From Gammaproteobacteria bacterium (GTDB lineage Bacteria; Pseudomonadota; Gammaproteobacteria; JAABTG01), in contig JAXHLS010000002.1 of the NCBI GenBank assembly GCA_034522055.1, positions 1,426,001-1,490,000 on the forward strand: a DNA stretch of 64,000 bases, read 5' to 3'. Shown in pieces: positions 50,727 through 60,268 of the stretch (positions are counted from its first letter, which is position 1; each line of letters begins with the position of its first letter). The position numbers and the translations under genes are program-made. The notes beneath the pieces were generated by a model that was given only the letters and a program-made list of their open reading frames with translations, ran no database searches and was not told where the DNA came from.

Positions 50727-51075
50727 TTAAATTTCGTCCTCGAATCTTGTCAACTGATTCTCTGAGATATCACGACTCTTGATGTAAACCATCAACTCTG
50801 GAACACCTCCAGAGCGTGCGGATAGGTTGAACTGAAGGCGACCATGCCACCTCGCACTTGGGTTGATGCCCACGCACTCAATGAGCCCTGCCCGCGAGGC
50901 AGTATTCAGCGGACTAAGGTTGGCTCCTGCGCAGTTCAGTCGCCTGACTTTGATCGCGGGCATGCACTCCGCGTCGGACACGCCGCCTAGATGTTCTAAG
51001 TCTGCGATGTCGGTACGTGGGGCGAACGTAGCAGTGGTCCACACCGTTGCACGGACATCTTCCGCCGCAGCGCAT
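50727..51075 (-). pseudogene. Unidentified gene cut by the IS4 element
   Basis: C-terminal part of a protein, about 115 codons (SLTDHECAAAEDVRATVWTT ... RRLNCAGANLSPLNTASRAG ... LQFNLSARSGGVPELMVYIK). I do not recognise the family. The frame stays open into the IS, but the sequence there belongs to the transposase. The stop is followed at 17 bases by attC-like site 4, so it may be the remains of another integron cassette. Confidence 0.5.
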
Positions 51076-52458
51076 TCGTGATCGGTTAGCGAGCCCATGC
51101 GACGCCCTGGTCGACTTGCTGGAGCAAGAGCAGCCGAGATCGGTTCGGGTCGACCGCTTTGTGCAGGAACATCGCTTCGAGGCGTTTCGCGAGTGCTCTC
51201 GCCGTGCGCAGGGGCATCATCATGAAAGCGAGGATGTTCAATGCAGCGGCGCTGAACAGCAATGCCCAACGGCCCTTGGGGACTCGATGCCGTTGGCTGC
51301 GCAGACGTTTTCGCACGGCATCAAGCAACTGCCGGCTAACCAGCAACGTGATGATGTTCGACAGGACGAGCGCCTCTACGACCAAGGCCTTGCGGGTTGG
51401 GAGCTCGGCGAGACGGTAATGCGACTTCAGTTCTTTGAAGATCAACTCCAACTGCCAGCGACAGGCGTAGACCTGAACCAGCGACTCTGCATCGAACTCC
51501 TCGGCCGGGATGTTCGTGAGGTAGAACCAGTAGCCCGCCGTGTGCGGGTCGCGCACGCCAATCAGCCGAAAGCGGCGCCGATGGGTACCCCGTTGACCGT
51601 CGTAGACCCCGCGCTTGAACTGAACTTCCACCTCGACGTCGAGCGCAATGCGCCGCAACTTGCCGGCGACGCCATTGAGGCGGTCGCCTTCGAGGGCGAT
51701 GCTGCGCCCACGCCACAGTCGGTTCACATCGACGATGAGCGGATTCGCTCCCGCCGGCACACGGGTGAGGAAGTACCCGCCGTTTCCGTCAATGCAATCA
51801 GAGAGTTGGTATCGGAGATAGCCGAGGTCGAAGAGCAGCAATCGGCCCCCGACCCACCGCCCCATGCGCAGACTGCGGTGGTCGTTCGCACGCTCTCCTG
51901 TGAACTTGACCTTCTCCAGCCCCGCGCCCATCACGCTCATCACCAGATGCAGCTTCTCCGCCGCAGGGTTGGCGTTGGCGCGCGTGCCCGGATAGCGCCG
52001 GGCGAGCAGTCGATGCAGCTTCACCACGCTCGCATCGGTGACCACCACGTCGGCAAACTTCGCCAGCAGGCCGCGAACCGCCGGCTCGTGCTCGGCCACC
52101 TGGCCGCACCACCCAGTGACCACCGCCCGCAGGAATCGCACCAGCTCCGGAGTAAACCGGTCGTAGAACGCCGACAGCACCAGCGAAGTGCCCGTCGCGC
52201 ACTGATACATCCGCCGAAGGCCTGCCAGGGTACGCTCTCGTCCCGTCGCGTAACCCAGCACCAGCGTCCACAGCATCGCGCTCGGTTCGACCTTGCGGCG
52301 ACGGCGAACCATCCCGCTCTCGTAGGCGAGGCGCTCGATCTCCGCCTTCGGCAGCACTCTGGTCAACGTCTCTCGGACCCCAGTAGACTTCGCTCGGGCT
52401 ACGGCCACTCCTCTGTGCCGGTTGAAGCTTCAGCAACTCCAATCAGATCAGAGGCCGT
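51076..52458 (-). mobile_element. IS4-family insertion sequence
   Basis: A complete IS4-type transposase gene with short flanks. Imperfect ends are suspected (a TGATCGGTTAG-like sequence near 51070-51090 and TGATCTGATTGG on the complement near 52455), but I could not fix the termini or find a clear target duplication. It interrupts the gene at 50727-51075. Confidence 0.55.
51086..52408 (-). CDS. IS4-family transposase
   Basis: 440 residues. The first catalytic Asp is in VVVTDASVVKLHRLLA, the second in LLLFDLGYLRYQL; the YREK block is YACRWQLELIFKELKSHYRL with Glu as the third residue of the DDE triad. An N-terminal helical region (ESGMVRRRRKVEPSAMLWTL) precedes them. It appears intact, so the IS may still be active. 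Its GC content is higher than that of the neighbouring defence genes. Confidence 0.93.
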   Translation of the reverse strand: MAVARAKSTGVRETLTRVLPKAEIERLAYESGMVRRRRKVEPSAMLWTLVLGYATGRERTLAGLRRMYQCATGTSLVLSAFYDRFTPELVRFLRAVVTGWCGQVAEHEPAVRGLLAKFADVVVTDASVVKLHRLLARRYPGTRANANPAAEKLHLVMSVMGAGLEKVKFTGERANDHRSLRMGRWVGGRLLLFDLGYLRYQLSDCIDGNGGYFLTRVPAGANPLIVDVNRLWRGRSIALEGDRLNGVAGKLRRIALDVEVEVQFKRGVYDGQRGTHRRRFRLIGVRDPHTAGYWFYLTNIPAEEFDAESLVQVYACRWQLELIFKELKSHYRLAELPTRKALVVEALVLSNIITLLVSRQLLDAVRKRLRSQRHRVPKGRWALLFSAAALNILAFMMMPLRTARALAKRLEAMFLHKAVDPNRSRLLLLQQVDQGVAWAR

Positions 52459-52512
52459 GGCCATCTTCAAGTTCTTGATTCCTAGTGAATCACGCCGCTA
52501 TCCGAACACCAA

Positions 52513-52686
52513 TGCGTCTGGGCGCCCCTGGAGGCGGCGTTCAACGAGGCCTTCGGGCGCGGGGGAGCGGGCGACATGAGCTACACGCGGGACGTAGACA
52601 TCTTCTGGGACGCCTTCCGCCTCATGCAGGGCGACGCCTGTTACATCAAGAACGACTTGCCCAACGTGACCTTAGTCCAGCTTTAA
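52513..52686 (+). pseudogene. Unidentified C-terminal gene fragment
   Basis: The plus strand reads WAPLEAAFNEAFGRGGAGDM SYTRDVDIFWDAFRLMQGDA CYIKNDLPNVTLVQL and a TAA at 52684. It has good, GC-rich codon use, so it is probably the end of a real gene left between the IS4 and the TIR-propeller gene. No family is recognised. Confidence 0.45.
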
Positions 52687-52701
52687 GCCCATTACTTGAT
52701 T

Positions 52702-55700
52702 TTACAGGAAATCTAATGAGACTTCGAACGGCGCACGAACTTTTGCGAGCTCAATTAGCTCTCGCCCACCGATAGGTAACACTCTCCACAATTCGATGAC
52801 CCCGAATACGTCAGCAACTGTGATTACTTGCGCATCGTCGGAGAGATGTCCCCCTTCGCCATATAGTTTTGCGTTTGACCAAAGCACGTTACCAACGTCG
52901 GTATCCACCAGTGCCACCACCGTCCTATCCAGCCGCCTTCCGTTCAAGAGGGCAAGGGGTCGGGTCCGTGACACGTTCACGGACTTGTTTTCAAGTTTCT
53001 CCAGCCCGACGTCGATCACGGGCTGGGACTGGCCCGCAACGTATTTAGCCAAGCCATTAAACGCGAGAATGTATAGAGTCGGCTGGTCCTGGTACTCGAT
53101 GACCGCGTCGAGTTGAATACTTTGTTGGGCACGAGGCCCAACCTGGAACACAGTTACTTGGTCCGGACCACCACTCACTTGACACGTTGCCTCTTCACAT
53201 ACGATCAGGAAACGCTGGTCGTTGCTCTCCGTAATGTCCGAGGTGAAGAGACGCCCATCTTCGAAGAGGCTGAATTCATATCCGCTCTCGGGGAGACTCA
53301 CACCGCTCGATTCAACAAGCCCCTTCCGCCACCAGCTGAGGCGACAGGATCGCCTTGATCGCAGCACGGGCGCAGACGAATACGCGCTTCCGAGAAGCGG
53401 AAGCTCCTTCACGAAGGTGAATACTGCAAGTTGTTGCCCGTCAAAGAGGGGGTATACGGCGCAAATAGGCTGTGCGAACGTACGTTGCGCCGCGATCTGC
53501 CCTGTCTCAGCAGGAATCTCCACCAAAGTTTTGTCGGAGAAACAATATGCAGTCGAGCCGGTTGCCGTGAGCCGGCAACCCTTCGTCTTCGACGCCGAGT
53601 GATCTTGAAACACTGGATCTGGCTTGGCTTCTTTGTAGAGCGTGTACTCCGACACGCCCTCTTTAGACACTGCGGCTACTAGCATCAGCCTGGACGCAAT
53701 GTCAATATGGTCGACGCGGTAGGCCCGTGCGTCCCACAAATGGCGCCAGGTTATGGAGTCAAATACACTATAGCCGTCTCGATGGTTGACCGCAATGATC
53801 CTTTCCTCACCGCCAAACAATTGAGCAAGTCCTTGCCCGTAGTCGAGTTTAAGCGGGAGAGGATGCTCGAAGAGCAATTCATTGGTCGAGAGTTCGAACA
53901 CTTTAAGCCCGGATTCTGTCAGCACCGCAAGTTGTGCTTCGGAGATTAATCTATGGTCGACAATGCTGTCTGCGGCTGTCTCGACCACAGTTTCCGGCTG
54001 TTCTGGCCTGGTGCGATGGACAACTACCATCTCACTCCCGGTTACCGACACGAGGTCGCTTGAAGGTGAGAACTGTGTGCGCAATGAGAAGCGTGAGCCG
54101 AGAGCTCTGTCGTACGGCGTTTCAAACGAGGTCAACACCTCCTCCGACCACGGGTCCACGACGAGTGTGACGATCCTGGTTACAGACTCGGATTGCACGC
54201 TCACTGCAAGGAGATTTGTGTCCTCCGAAAACACCAGTTCGCTCGCAAGCAGTGGCCGATCGAAAAGCGATATTTCCGCTAACAGCTTATCCCGAAACCG
54301 GACATAGAGGACGCCGTCGCGTGACAATACAGCCAAGTACTTCCCGTCGGTAGAGATACCGTAAGAGCTTACGTTTTTGACTGTCCATGGCTCATATTTC
54401 TCGCGCAGAAAAACGAAGGTCACGTCACCGTGTTGTCCGGCCGTAGACCCCGATTTCAGCAAAAGCACGTCCGGCGTGGCCAGTTGCGGCTTTAGCTGCC
54501 TACCAGCCTCCAAGCCCGTACTCAACTCCACCTGGATAGGGGCCCCTTTCTCGTCCTTGCTAATCTCATAGACCCCCCCAGCTTTCTCGGCAACGACGAA
54601 GCCGTTGCGATCTTTGTGGCAGTCCACAGCAACGTCTTGTAGGACCTTCCACCGCTCGTAGCCACCCTTAGCGGCGGTAAAAATAGTGATCCTGCCGGTC
54701 ATGCCTAGTTGATTCCTCGGTGCCAACAAGAGGAACTCTGCCCCGTGGCAGGCAAGAATGAGATCTTTCGTCTGCAGATCTTGCTGAAAACTGATGGCTC
54801 CGGTATCCCAGTCACGCACCACCACCAGTAACGTCACCAGACAGGCATCCATGTTTGAGAATGTCAAAGATTCGCATTCTGCGGTGCTGGCGTGCTTGGC
54901 CTCCACGGTCAAGATTTGCTTACCGGCCTTCGTCTCTAGGATCTGAACGATGTTGTTCGAAATAACAACGGATGCACCTGCGGGCCCTTGCCTGACAAGC
55001 TTTTTCTGGAGGGAATCGCCCCGCCACACGAGGCGCAAGGTGCCGTCCTCGGTCTCGCCCAGCGCAATTCCACTGCTCCTAGCGTACCCTTCGTCGCGTG
55101 AGACGGTTTGCTCCATCAGATCCACCGAATAGGCGTTTCCGTCGCTGGTGTATACTCTGAGCTGCTGGCCCGTTTCGTCGAACGTTGACGAACTGACACC
55201 CTTGCTTGAGCGGATCGTTGCCGTGGCAGTGGATAAGTATAGAGCCTTTGATAGTAAGCTCTCGCTAGTTATAACGATCGGTCGGTTCTCGTACTCCGGG
55301 TCGTCCGGCAAAGCGGATATGAGCTTGGGTATCGCCGCCCCATAGCGGCCTGCCTGGATGTCTCGTTCGGCCGCTGACGTCAAGGCAATCGAATCCGCCC
55401 GCAACTGATCCCACCGACGTTGTTCCATCTCTTGCCATACATATGTCATAAGGACAAGCAGACCCACGGCCCCTGCGGCCAACATAGAGAGCCTGCGATT
55501 TCGACGTTTACGTGCTCGCTGGGCAAGGTCGTCATAGCGAATACCCAGGATGAACGCGATGATTTTTAGAAGCGCAGCGTTATTCTCCCGCCATGTCGGG
55601 CCAAACTGCACGAAAAGTGGCTGATCAGAAGGATACTCGGCATGGAGCTTAACTTCGTCTGAAGTCCAGGAAGGATGGGATATAACATCCTTTGACGCGT

Positions 55701-56034
55701 TTCCTGGTCTGATCGGCAGGATTCGGTGGCCTTTCCCCTGCCGACGGAACTCGGTCAACTCCATCTTTACCCACTCTGACGAAATCGAGTTCTCGGTGGC
55801 AATCACTAGTAACGTGTCAGATGCCCGCAACGCATCAACGACCGAATTCGTGAGGCTTGGGGCCCCCCCAAACTCTTCGGTGTCGAGAAAGACGGGGGCA
55901 ACCGTCCTGCCCTTAACATCTGATTTGTTAATCTTCAGGTTTCTTGGAAGCGTGTATCTTTCGAGCTGCTTGTGAAGCCAGCCAGCGAACGTCCTGTCGT
56001 GATGACTGTAGCTGATGAATGCGCGATATTTCAT
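52702..56034 (-). CDS. TIR domain-transmembrane-beta-propeller protein
   Basis: 1110 residues. The N-terminal TIR domain starts KYRAFISYSHHDRTFAGWLH and has TLLVIATENSISSEWVKMEL with the WxxxE signature of NAD-cleaving TIRs. A basic stretch RARKRRNRR precedes one membrane helix (LSMLAAGAVGLLVLMTYVW, about residues 183-203). The remaining ~880 residues are repetitive beta-strand units (about a dozen, e.g. YSVFDSITWRHLWDARAYRV, FGVIELWRVLPIGGRELIEL), a WD40/quinoprotein-like propeller. Such TIR-WD fusions are found in scattered bacteria; a sensor (propeller) with an NADase or signalling effector (TIR) is a reasonable guess. GC is lower than the host. Confidence 0.85.
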   Translation of the reverse strand: MKYRAFISYSHHDRTFAGWLHKQLERYTLPRNLKINKSDVKGRTVAPVFLDTEEFGGAPSLTNSVVDALRASDTLLVIATENSISSEWVKMELTEFRRQGKGHRILPIRPGNASKDVISHPSWTSDEVKLHAEYPSDQPLFVQFGPTWRENNAALLKIIAFILGIRYDDLAQRARKRRNRRLSMLAAGAVGLLVLMTYVWQEMEQRRWDQLRADSIALTSAAERDIQAGRYGAAIPKLISALPDDPEYENRPIVITSESLLSKALYLSTATATIRSSKGVSSSTFDETGQQLRVYTSDGNAYSVDLMEQTVSRDEGYARSSGIALGETEDGTLRLVWRGDSLQKKLVRQGPAGASVVISNNIVQILETKAGKQILTVEAKHASTAECESLTFSNMDACLVTLLVVVRDWDTGAISFQQDLQTKDLILACHGAEFLLLAPRNQLGMTGRITIFTAAKGGYERWKVLQDVAVDCHKDRNGFVVAEKAGGVYEISKDEKGAPIQVELSTGLEAGRQLKPQLATPDVLLLKSGSTAGQHGDVTFVFLREKYEPWTVKNVSSYGISTDGKYLAVLSRDGVLYVRFRDKLLAEISLFDRPLLASELVFSEDTNLLAVSVQSESVTRIVTLVVDPWSEEVLTSFETPYDRALGSRFSLRTQFSPSSDLVSVTGSEMVVVHRTRPEQPETVVETAADSIVDHRLISEAQLAVLTESGLKVFELSTNELLFEHPLPLKLDYGQGLAQLFGGEERIIAVNHRDGYSVFDSITWRHLWDARAYRVDHIDIASRLMLVAAVSKEGVSEYTLYKEAKPDPVFQDHSASKTKGCRLTATGSTAYCFSDKTLVEIPAETGQIAAQRTFAQPICAVYPLFDGQQLAVFTFVKELPLLGSAYSSAPVLRSRRSCRLSWWRKGLVESSGVSLPESGYEFSLFEDGRLFTSDITESNDQRFLIVCEEATCQVSGGPDQVTVFQVGPRAQQSIQLDAVIEYQDQPTLYILAFNGLAKYVAGQSQPVIDVGLEKLENKSVNVSRTRPLALLNGRRLDRTVVALVDTDVGNVLWSNAKLYGEGGHLSDDAQVITVADVFGVIELWRVLPIGGRELIELAKVRAPFEVSLDFL

Positions 56035-56058
56035 CGGGGATATCCTGGGACCAGTTGA

Positions 56059-56415
56059 CTATGAATATGAGACAACAATGTGCGGTGGGTCCGTGGCTGA
56101 GCCGCGCTGGCGTTTTCTTAAACCCAGTAGCGGGTCAACTCCAGTCCAAGAGGATCTGTCCCACCCTCGCCGCGGCACCGTTTTCAACCCACGGGTTGAT
56201 GGCCCAGTAGTAGTCGACGTATTCAGGAAGGACGGTGGAAATGGGGCGTGACGCCAAGGTTGGCCACAATACCCCTGACCATGCCGGATCACGGACGTGT
56301 CCGCGGCGAAGCAATCCAGCCAGTCCGTGAGTTCGGGCAGCAGCGCATTCCACTGGCGCGGCTCCAGCGCGGCTCCGTATATCCGGTCGATGAACGATGC
56401 TAGGTCCTTGTCCAT
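56059..56415 (-). pseudogene. LuxR-type regulator, N-terminal remnant
   Basis: MDKDLASFIDRIYGAALEPR QWNALLPELTDWLDCFAADT resembles the N terminus of LuxR-family regulators with a PAS-like sensor. A frameshift near 56270 moves the reading to LASRPISTVLPEYVDYYWAI NPWVENGAAARVG, which ends at a stop. The HTH domain is missing. Confidence 0.55.
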
Positions 56416-56799
56416 GTGACGGTGTCACTGAGGCGAATCGGGGTCTTCTTAACTTAAGCAAAGATTCCCACGGTTTTCCATGCTCACCGCACCGTCACCA
56501 ACCGATCGCCAGTATTTCAGTCGTCCTGGCAACGCGGGCGTCGGGGATTTCCCGATACAGGATTAAGGCAGCAAACCGCTATGGCTGAATGGTTGCGCTA
56601 TTAGAACAAGCGAAACAAATAGAGAACGAGGTTCGCATCAGCGAATTCTGAAATACTGAGGTTCCCAGATGCGATCGCTTCTGGGAAAAGCGAACATCGC
56701 CGCGAATAAAGTAGTCCACCCATCTCGGAGAAGAACATCACCCGTATGGAAGTGATAGGGGGCTGAGCCCGAAGTCTCTAGGTGGACGTCGTACAGCCT
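56416..56799. other. Gene-free stretch
   Basis: Short open frames only, none with a recognisable product. The right part merges with the IS91-type transposase remnant. Confidence 0.4.
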
Positions 56800-56982
56800 C
56801 TGCTGCGGCAGCGCTTGGTACCGTGACCGCCAGGTGGCTTTGGGCTCCCACCCTATCACATAGAGGTGCGTGGCGATCTTCTGAATGACTTCAGGATCCT
56901 CGATGCCAAAGACCCATTTCAAACACTGGGCCCAAGTCATCGCGGCGCAGCGTTCGACCGGGAAGGCGGGGGGGGGGGACAA
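56800..56982 (-). pseudogene. IS91-family transposase, C-terminal remnant
   Basis: MTWAQCLKWVFGIEDPEVIQ KIATHL matches the C-terminal segment of IS91 transposases, which normally reads MTWAQRLKRVF, then a C-x2-C zinc-binding insert, then IEDP.VI.KIL.HL. The zinc insert is absent, so the fragment is internally deleted. The following QALPQQRLYDVHLE corresponds to the usual tail; the frame then runs into unrelated sequence to 56638. Confidence 0.65.
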
Positions 56983-57058
56983 GCGGCTCGGCTCCGACTG
57001 ACCTCATCATACACACCGCCCGGCAGTCGGAGCGGACCACAGGCCTGGCGACACGTCG

Positions 57059-58111
57059 CTACAAGACGATGACGACACTCCGCCGCGCGCGGGTCACGGC
57101 AACGTATAAGCGGTTTCGCTCAATGGGGCTGAGCTTGTTCGGGCCGTCTTTCCCGGACGCAACCCGGACCATCGGTCTGCTTCCAAACAACACGACCCGC
57201 TCATAGGTCGCACCCTTGGAGACGCCGATGTTAATCGCTGGAAGGCCCATGGTGTCGTTGGTCTTCTGCCTGCGCAGCACAGTGACCTCGGCTCCGTATA
57301 TCTGGAGGTACCCGGGTAGTTGAAGGCGAGTCAGTAGGTGGACGCCATCGCCGTCCTCGCCCTCATCGTGGAGGGATGTGGTCGGCTCGTATCCCTCGAA
57401 GAGAGCGTCCGCCCAGTCGAGGATCGCCTGGCAGCATCGGTGACTCTCATTCAGCCACTCGATCTGGATGGTCGCAGCCCGCTTTTCGAGCCACGCTACA
57501 AAGGACGCCCCCTTGTACTTCTTGTTCTTGTTGCTGTCGTCGGTGAAGTATAGCGCCTGCCGGGGATCGCCCACGAGGTGCACGGTGGGAGGCGTCGCCA
57601 TCAGCACGTCCAGTAGGTCGAAATCGTGGCCAGCAAGATCCTGCATTTCGTCAATGTAGATCTCGCTATAGATGGAGGCGAGTCGTTCCATCACCTTGCC
57701 ATCACTGTCCTCGTTGCAGATTAGTGCGAGAGCTGAGGCTCGGTTCTTGTATACGTCACCCTGCTTCGTGAGGTAATAGCTCCGCTGAGTCTTCTTGGCG
57801 AATTTCTGCCACGGAGCGTTTTCGAAGAAAAGCGAACGCACAACGCCGATCTGGCCGAGGAAGGCCAGCTGGTACGGATGGCAGAGCTCGTTGATCAGGA
57901 ACCGATACCACGTGAGGATGTCGACGTTCCGGGGCACGACGCCGCATGCCTGAGCAACTCGACGCTCGATATGATTGCGGTTCTCGATGGTATAGGTAGT
58001 GATGAGCACGCGCTTGCCATCGGCCGCGGCGGCGAGGGCACCGTCGATAAGCCTCTGCGTCTTGCCGGACCCAGCGGCGCCGATGGTGGCCGTGTGCCTA
58101 GGCGAGGTCAT
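57059..58111 (-). CDS. Short UvrD/PcrA-like helicase (GajB-like)
   Basis: 350 residues of a superfamily 1 helicase: motif I IGAAGSGKTQRLIDGAL, II EIYIDEMQDLAGHDFDLLD, III HLVGDPRQALYF, IV WLNESHRCCQAILDWADALF, V GVSKGATYERVVLFG, VI RNRLYVAVTRARRSVVIVL. It is about 150 residues shorter than known GajB proteins, mainly because the accessory subdomains are reduced. Its start lies inside the end of the OLD nuclease gene (14-base overlap), so the two are made together. Role by analogy: activates or is guided by the nuclease partner in phage defence. Confidence 0.88.
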   Translation of the reverse strand: MTSPRHTATIGAAGSGKTQRLIDGALAAAADGKRVLITTYTIENRNHIERRVAQACGVVPRNVDILTWYRFLINELCHPYQLAFLGQIGVVRSLFFENAPWQKFAKKTQRSYYLTKQGDVYKNRASALALICNEDSDGKVMERLASIYSEIYIDEMQDLAGHDFDLLDVLMATPPTVHLVGDPRQALYFTDDSNKNKKYKGASFVAWLEKRAATIQIEWLNESHRCCQAILDWADALFEGYEPTTSLHDEGEDGDGVHLLTRLQLPGYLQIYGAEVTVLRRQKTNDTMGLPAINIGVSKGATYERVVLFGSRPMVRVASGKDGPNKLSPIERNRLYVAVTRARRSVVIVL

Positions 58112-59705
58112 CCAGCGCCTGGGTAATGTACGTCGGCATGGTGAGAGTGCTCTCGGACTCGAAGATGGCTAGTGCCGCGGACGTCTTGTTTGCCTCCATC
58201 CACTTCAGGAGGTCGGCGTCGGTGGTGTCCGCGCGGCCGAGCACAGTGTTGAGCGCTTCAAGGCTGCTGGCCGCGAGCAACTGCGGTTCGAGGGTCTTGA
58301 GCGTCGTGTCGGCGCCTACCCGCACGGTGATGAAGTCGTGCTCGGTGTACTGGTCGTAGCCGGCGAGGACGTCCGCGTGAGCCTTACCGTCGTTGTCCCT
58401 CACCACCACGACGCGCCTCTGCAACGGAACGGCGAGATCCAGGAAGCGCTTGAACGACAGTCCGCGCGTACTGAGGATGTCGACGCCGTCGTGGATAGGC
58501 AGCTTTTGGTATCGGTCTTTGTAGGCCCGCTGAAGGATCAGCTCATCCGAGGGGCCCTCGACAAGCACGACCTTCCGGGCAAGCACGAGCCGGAGCGTGT
58601 CGTAGCCGGGCAGCTTCTTAAAATAATCCTCGGAGTCTGCACTGAGCTCGGTAATGCGGAGCGATGTACTATCCCCACCCATCAGGATCAGGCTCGCGAG
58701 GCCGAGCTTATTGAGGACGTAGGAACTGTGCGTGGTGATGAACACTTGCTTGCCTTCGCACTTTGCGAGGATCTTCTCCAGAAGGATATTCAGCGACGCA
58801 AAGGACAGGTGGTTCTCCGGTTCCTCGACCAACATGACGTGCGTGTCGTCAACCTGACGGCTCAAGGCCAGGAGAACCTTCAGTCGGCTTTGCTCTCCCT
58901 TACCGACGTATGGAAGGGGGAGCTGGTCGAGGTGTGGTGCGAGGCTGCTCTCCCAGGTTGACCGATGAGAGATGTCGATCGAGAGGCTGAGGCATCGGTC
59001 CGACACGTCGCCGTGGGACTCAGTCAGCTTCTCATTGATGGTATTGACAGACCCCTGCGCGGCGAAAGCTTCACGGATGCTGCGGTACTGACGTGAGAGC
59101 TCCGCCCGCTCGGGCTTGGTGAGTGTGCTTCCGATTATCTGCTGTAGGTAGTAGTCAGCACCGGACTGCAGCCGGATGGTCGAGGCGTCGATCATGGACA
59201 CCGTCGCTGGCACGCCCCTTGCGTTGATTGGATTGCCAGAGAACCCGAGCCAGTCGACCCGGTAGTACTCGACGGGGATCAGTTTAAGATCAGTCGGGTC
59301 TTGGATGAACTCGTGAAACTCGTCAGCCAGGTCGGGGTCGGGATAGATCCGGATTCGGATGCCCGGACTATCTTCACCAAGGGCGTTGTTCGTTCCTTGA
59401 AGCTTCGCAGTGTCTTCGTTCTTCTCCATGAAGAGATCGATGATGATCTCCGGAGGCTCCACCTTCTGGTGGGCTTGAAGCGCAGCGAAGTAGGCGCCGG
59501 TTGACTTGCCGTTGAAGTGAAACGGCGAGAGATCTGTGATGATCGATCGGCCGCCGACTCGCCCGGTTAGGGCGAGGCCAATCGCCTCGACGAGGGTTGA
59601 CTTCCCGCTGTCGTTGTCGCCGACGAGGATGTTGAGACCCTTGTTGAAGTCGAGCGTGTAGTCCTCGTAGCACCGGTAGTTCTTGATGACGATTTTGGAA
59701 AGCAC
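58098..59705 (-). CDS. OLD-family ATPase-TOPRIM nuclease (GajA-like)
   Basis: 535 residues. The ABC-type ATPase half has Walker A GDNDSGKSTLVEAIGLAL, the signature-like GKGEQSRLKVLLAL and Walker B VMLVEEPENHLS, with the H-loop TTHSSYVLN. The TOPRIM half has VVLVEGPSDELILQRAY and VVVRDNDGKA (Glu and DxD metal ligands). This is the architecture of GajA, the Gabija nicking nuclease, and of class 2 OLD proteins. With the overlapping UvrD-like gene it forms a Gabija-like pair. Length is close to known GajA proteins. Confidence 0.88.
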   Translation of the reverse strand: MLSKIVIKNYRCYEDYTLDFNKGLNILVGDNDSGKSTLVEAIGLALTGRVGGRSIITDLSPFHFNGKSTGAYFAALQAHQKVEPPEIIIDLFMEKNEDTAKLQGTNNALGEDSPGIRIRIYPDPDLADEFHEFIQDPTDLKLIPVEYYRVDWLGFSGNPINARGVPATVSMIDASTIRLQSGADYYLQQIIGSTLTKPERAELSRQYRSIREAFAAQGSVNTINEKLTESHGDVSDRCLSLSIDISHRSTWESSLAPHLDQLPLPYVGKGEQSRLKVLLALSRQVDDTHVMLVEEPENHLSFASLNILLEKILAKCEGKQVFITTHSSYVLNKLGLASLILMGGDSTSLRITELSADSEDYFKKLPGYDTLRLVLARKVVLVEGPSDELILQRAYKDRYQKLPIHDGVDILSTRGLSFKRFLDLAVPLQRRVVVVRDNDGKAHADVLAGYDQYTEHDFITVRVGADTTLKTLEPQLLAASSLEALNTVLGRADTTDADLLKWMEANKTSAALAIFESESTLTMPTYITQALDDLA

Positions 59706-59948
59706 GCTCTCTCCAATCCGCTACGCGTCGCAATCAGTCTTTGGCGATCGAGCGACTTCCATCAGATCTTCATGTTGGCAGCGGCGAGCCGTCGCATGAC
59801 GTTGGCGGTGTCTAAAAGAATGGCACATGGCCAGGGCCCCTCATGAGTGGAGATTTTAGCTGAATAAGGGCGCAAGGTCAGATTTCGCAAGTAGAAGAAG
59901 CGAGCGCTTTAGGGAACGCCGGTCCTTCAGCATTTCATGAACTGCTGA
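59706..59948. other. Spacer upstream of the Gabija-like pair
   Basis: Divergent boundary region; the promoter of the nuclease gene must lie here but no clear hexamers stand out. No gene seen. Confidence 0.35.
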
Positions 59949-60219
59949 AATATTTCGCTCCTGGGAGAAGCGGCCAATCGGGGCGATCTCGATGCGGAAG
60001 ACAAGGCCTTCATTTTCGATGCCATGCAAAAGCCGCTGTCACCTGACCAGATCGCGGGGCTAGCCGGGAACCAGGAACAGGCCGCCGAACTCTACCTTAC
60101 CGCGCGCGTCGCTATCGATCCCGAGCACGTCGCCGAGAAAGCCTTCCTGCAAAGCCTGTCGCGCGCGCTGCAGCTACCAGACGCTCTTGTCAGCCATCTC
60201 GACGCACAGGTCGCGTAGA
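59949..60219 (+). pseudogene. DUF533/TerB-like protein, C-terminal fragment
   Basis: ISLLGEAANRGDLDAEDKAF IFDAMQKPLSPDQIAGLAGN then ARVAIDPEHVAEKAFLQSLS RALQLPDALVSHLDAQVA and TAG. This is the end of a DUF533 protein (TerB-like helical domain, periplasmic or membrane-anchored, function unknown). The reading frame is open from 59949 only, so the N-terminal two thirds is lost. Confidence 0.7.
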
Positions 60220-60268
60220 AGCTGTAAACTTGAGCAACCCCATCCACCAACCAGATTGCGAGCATGCC

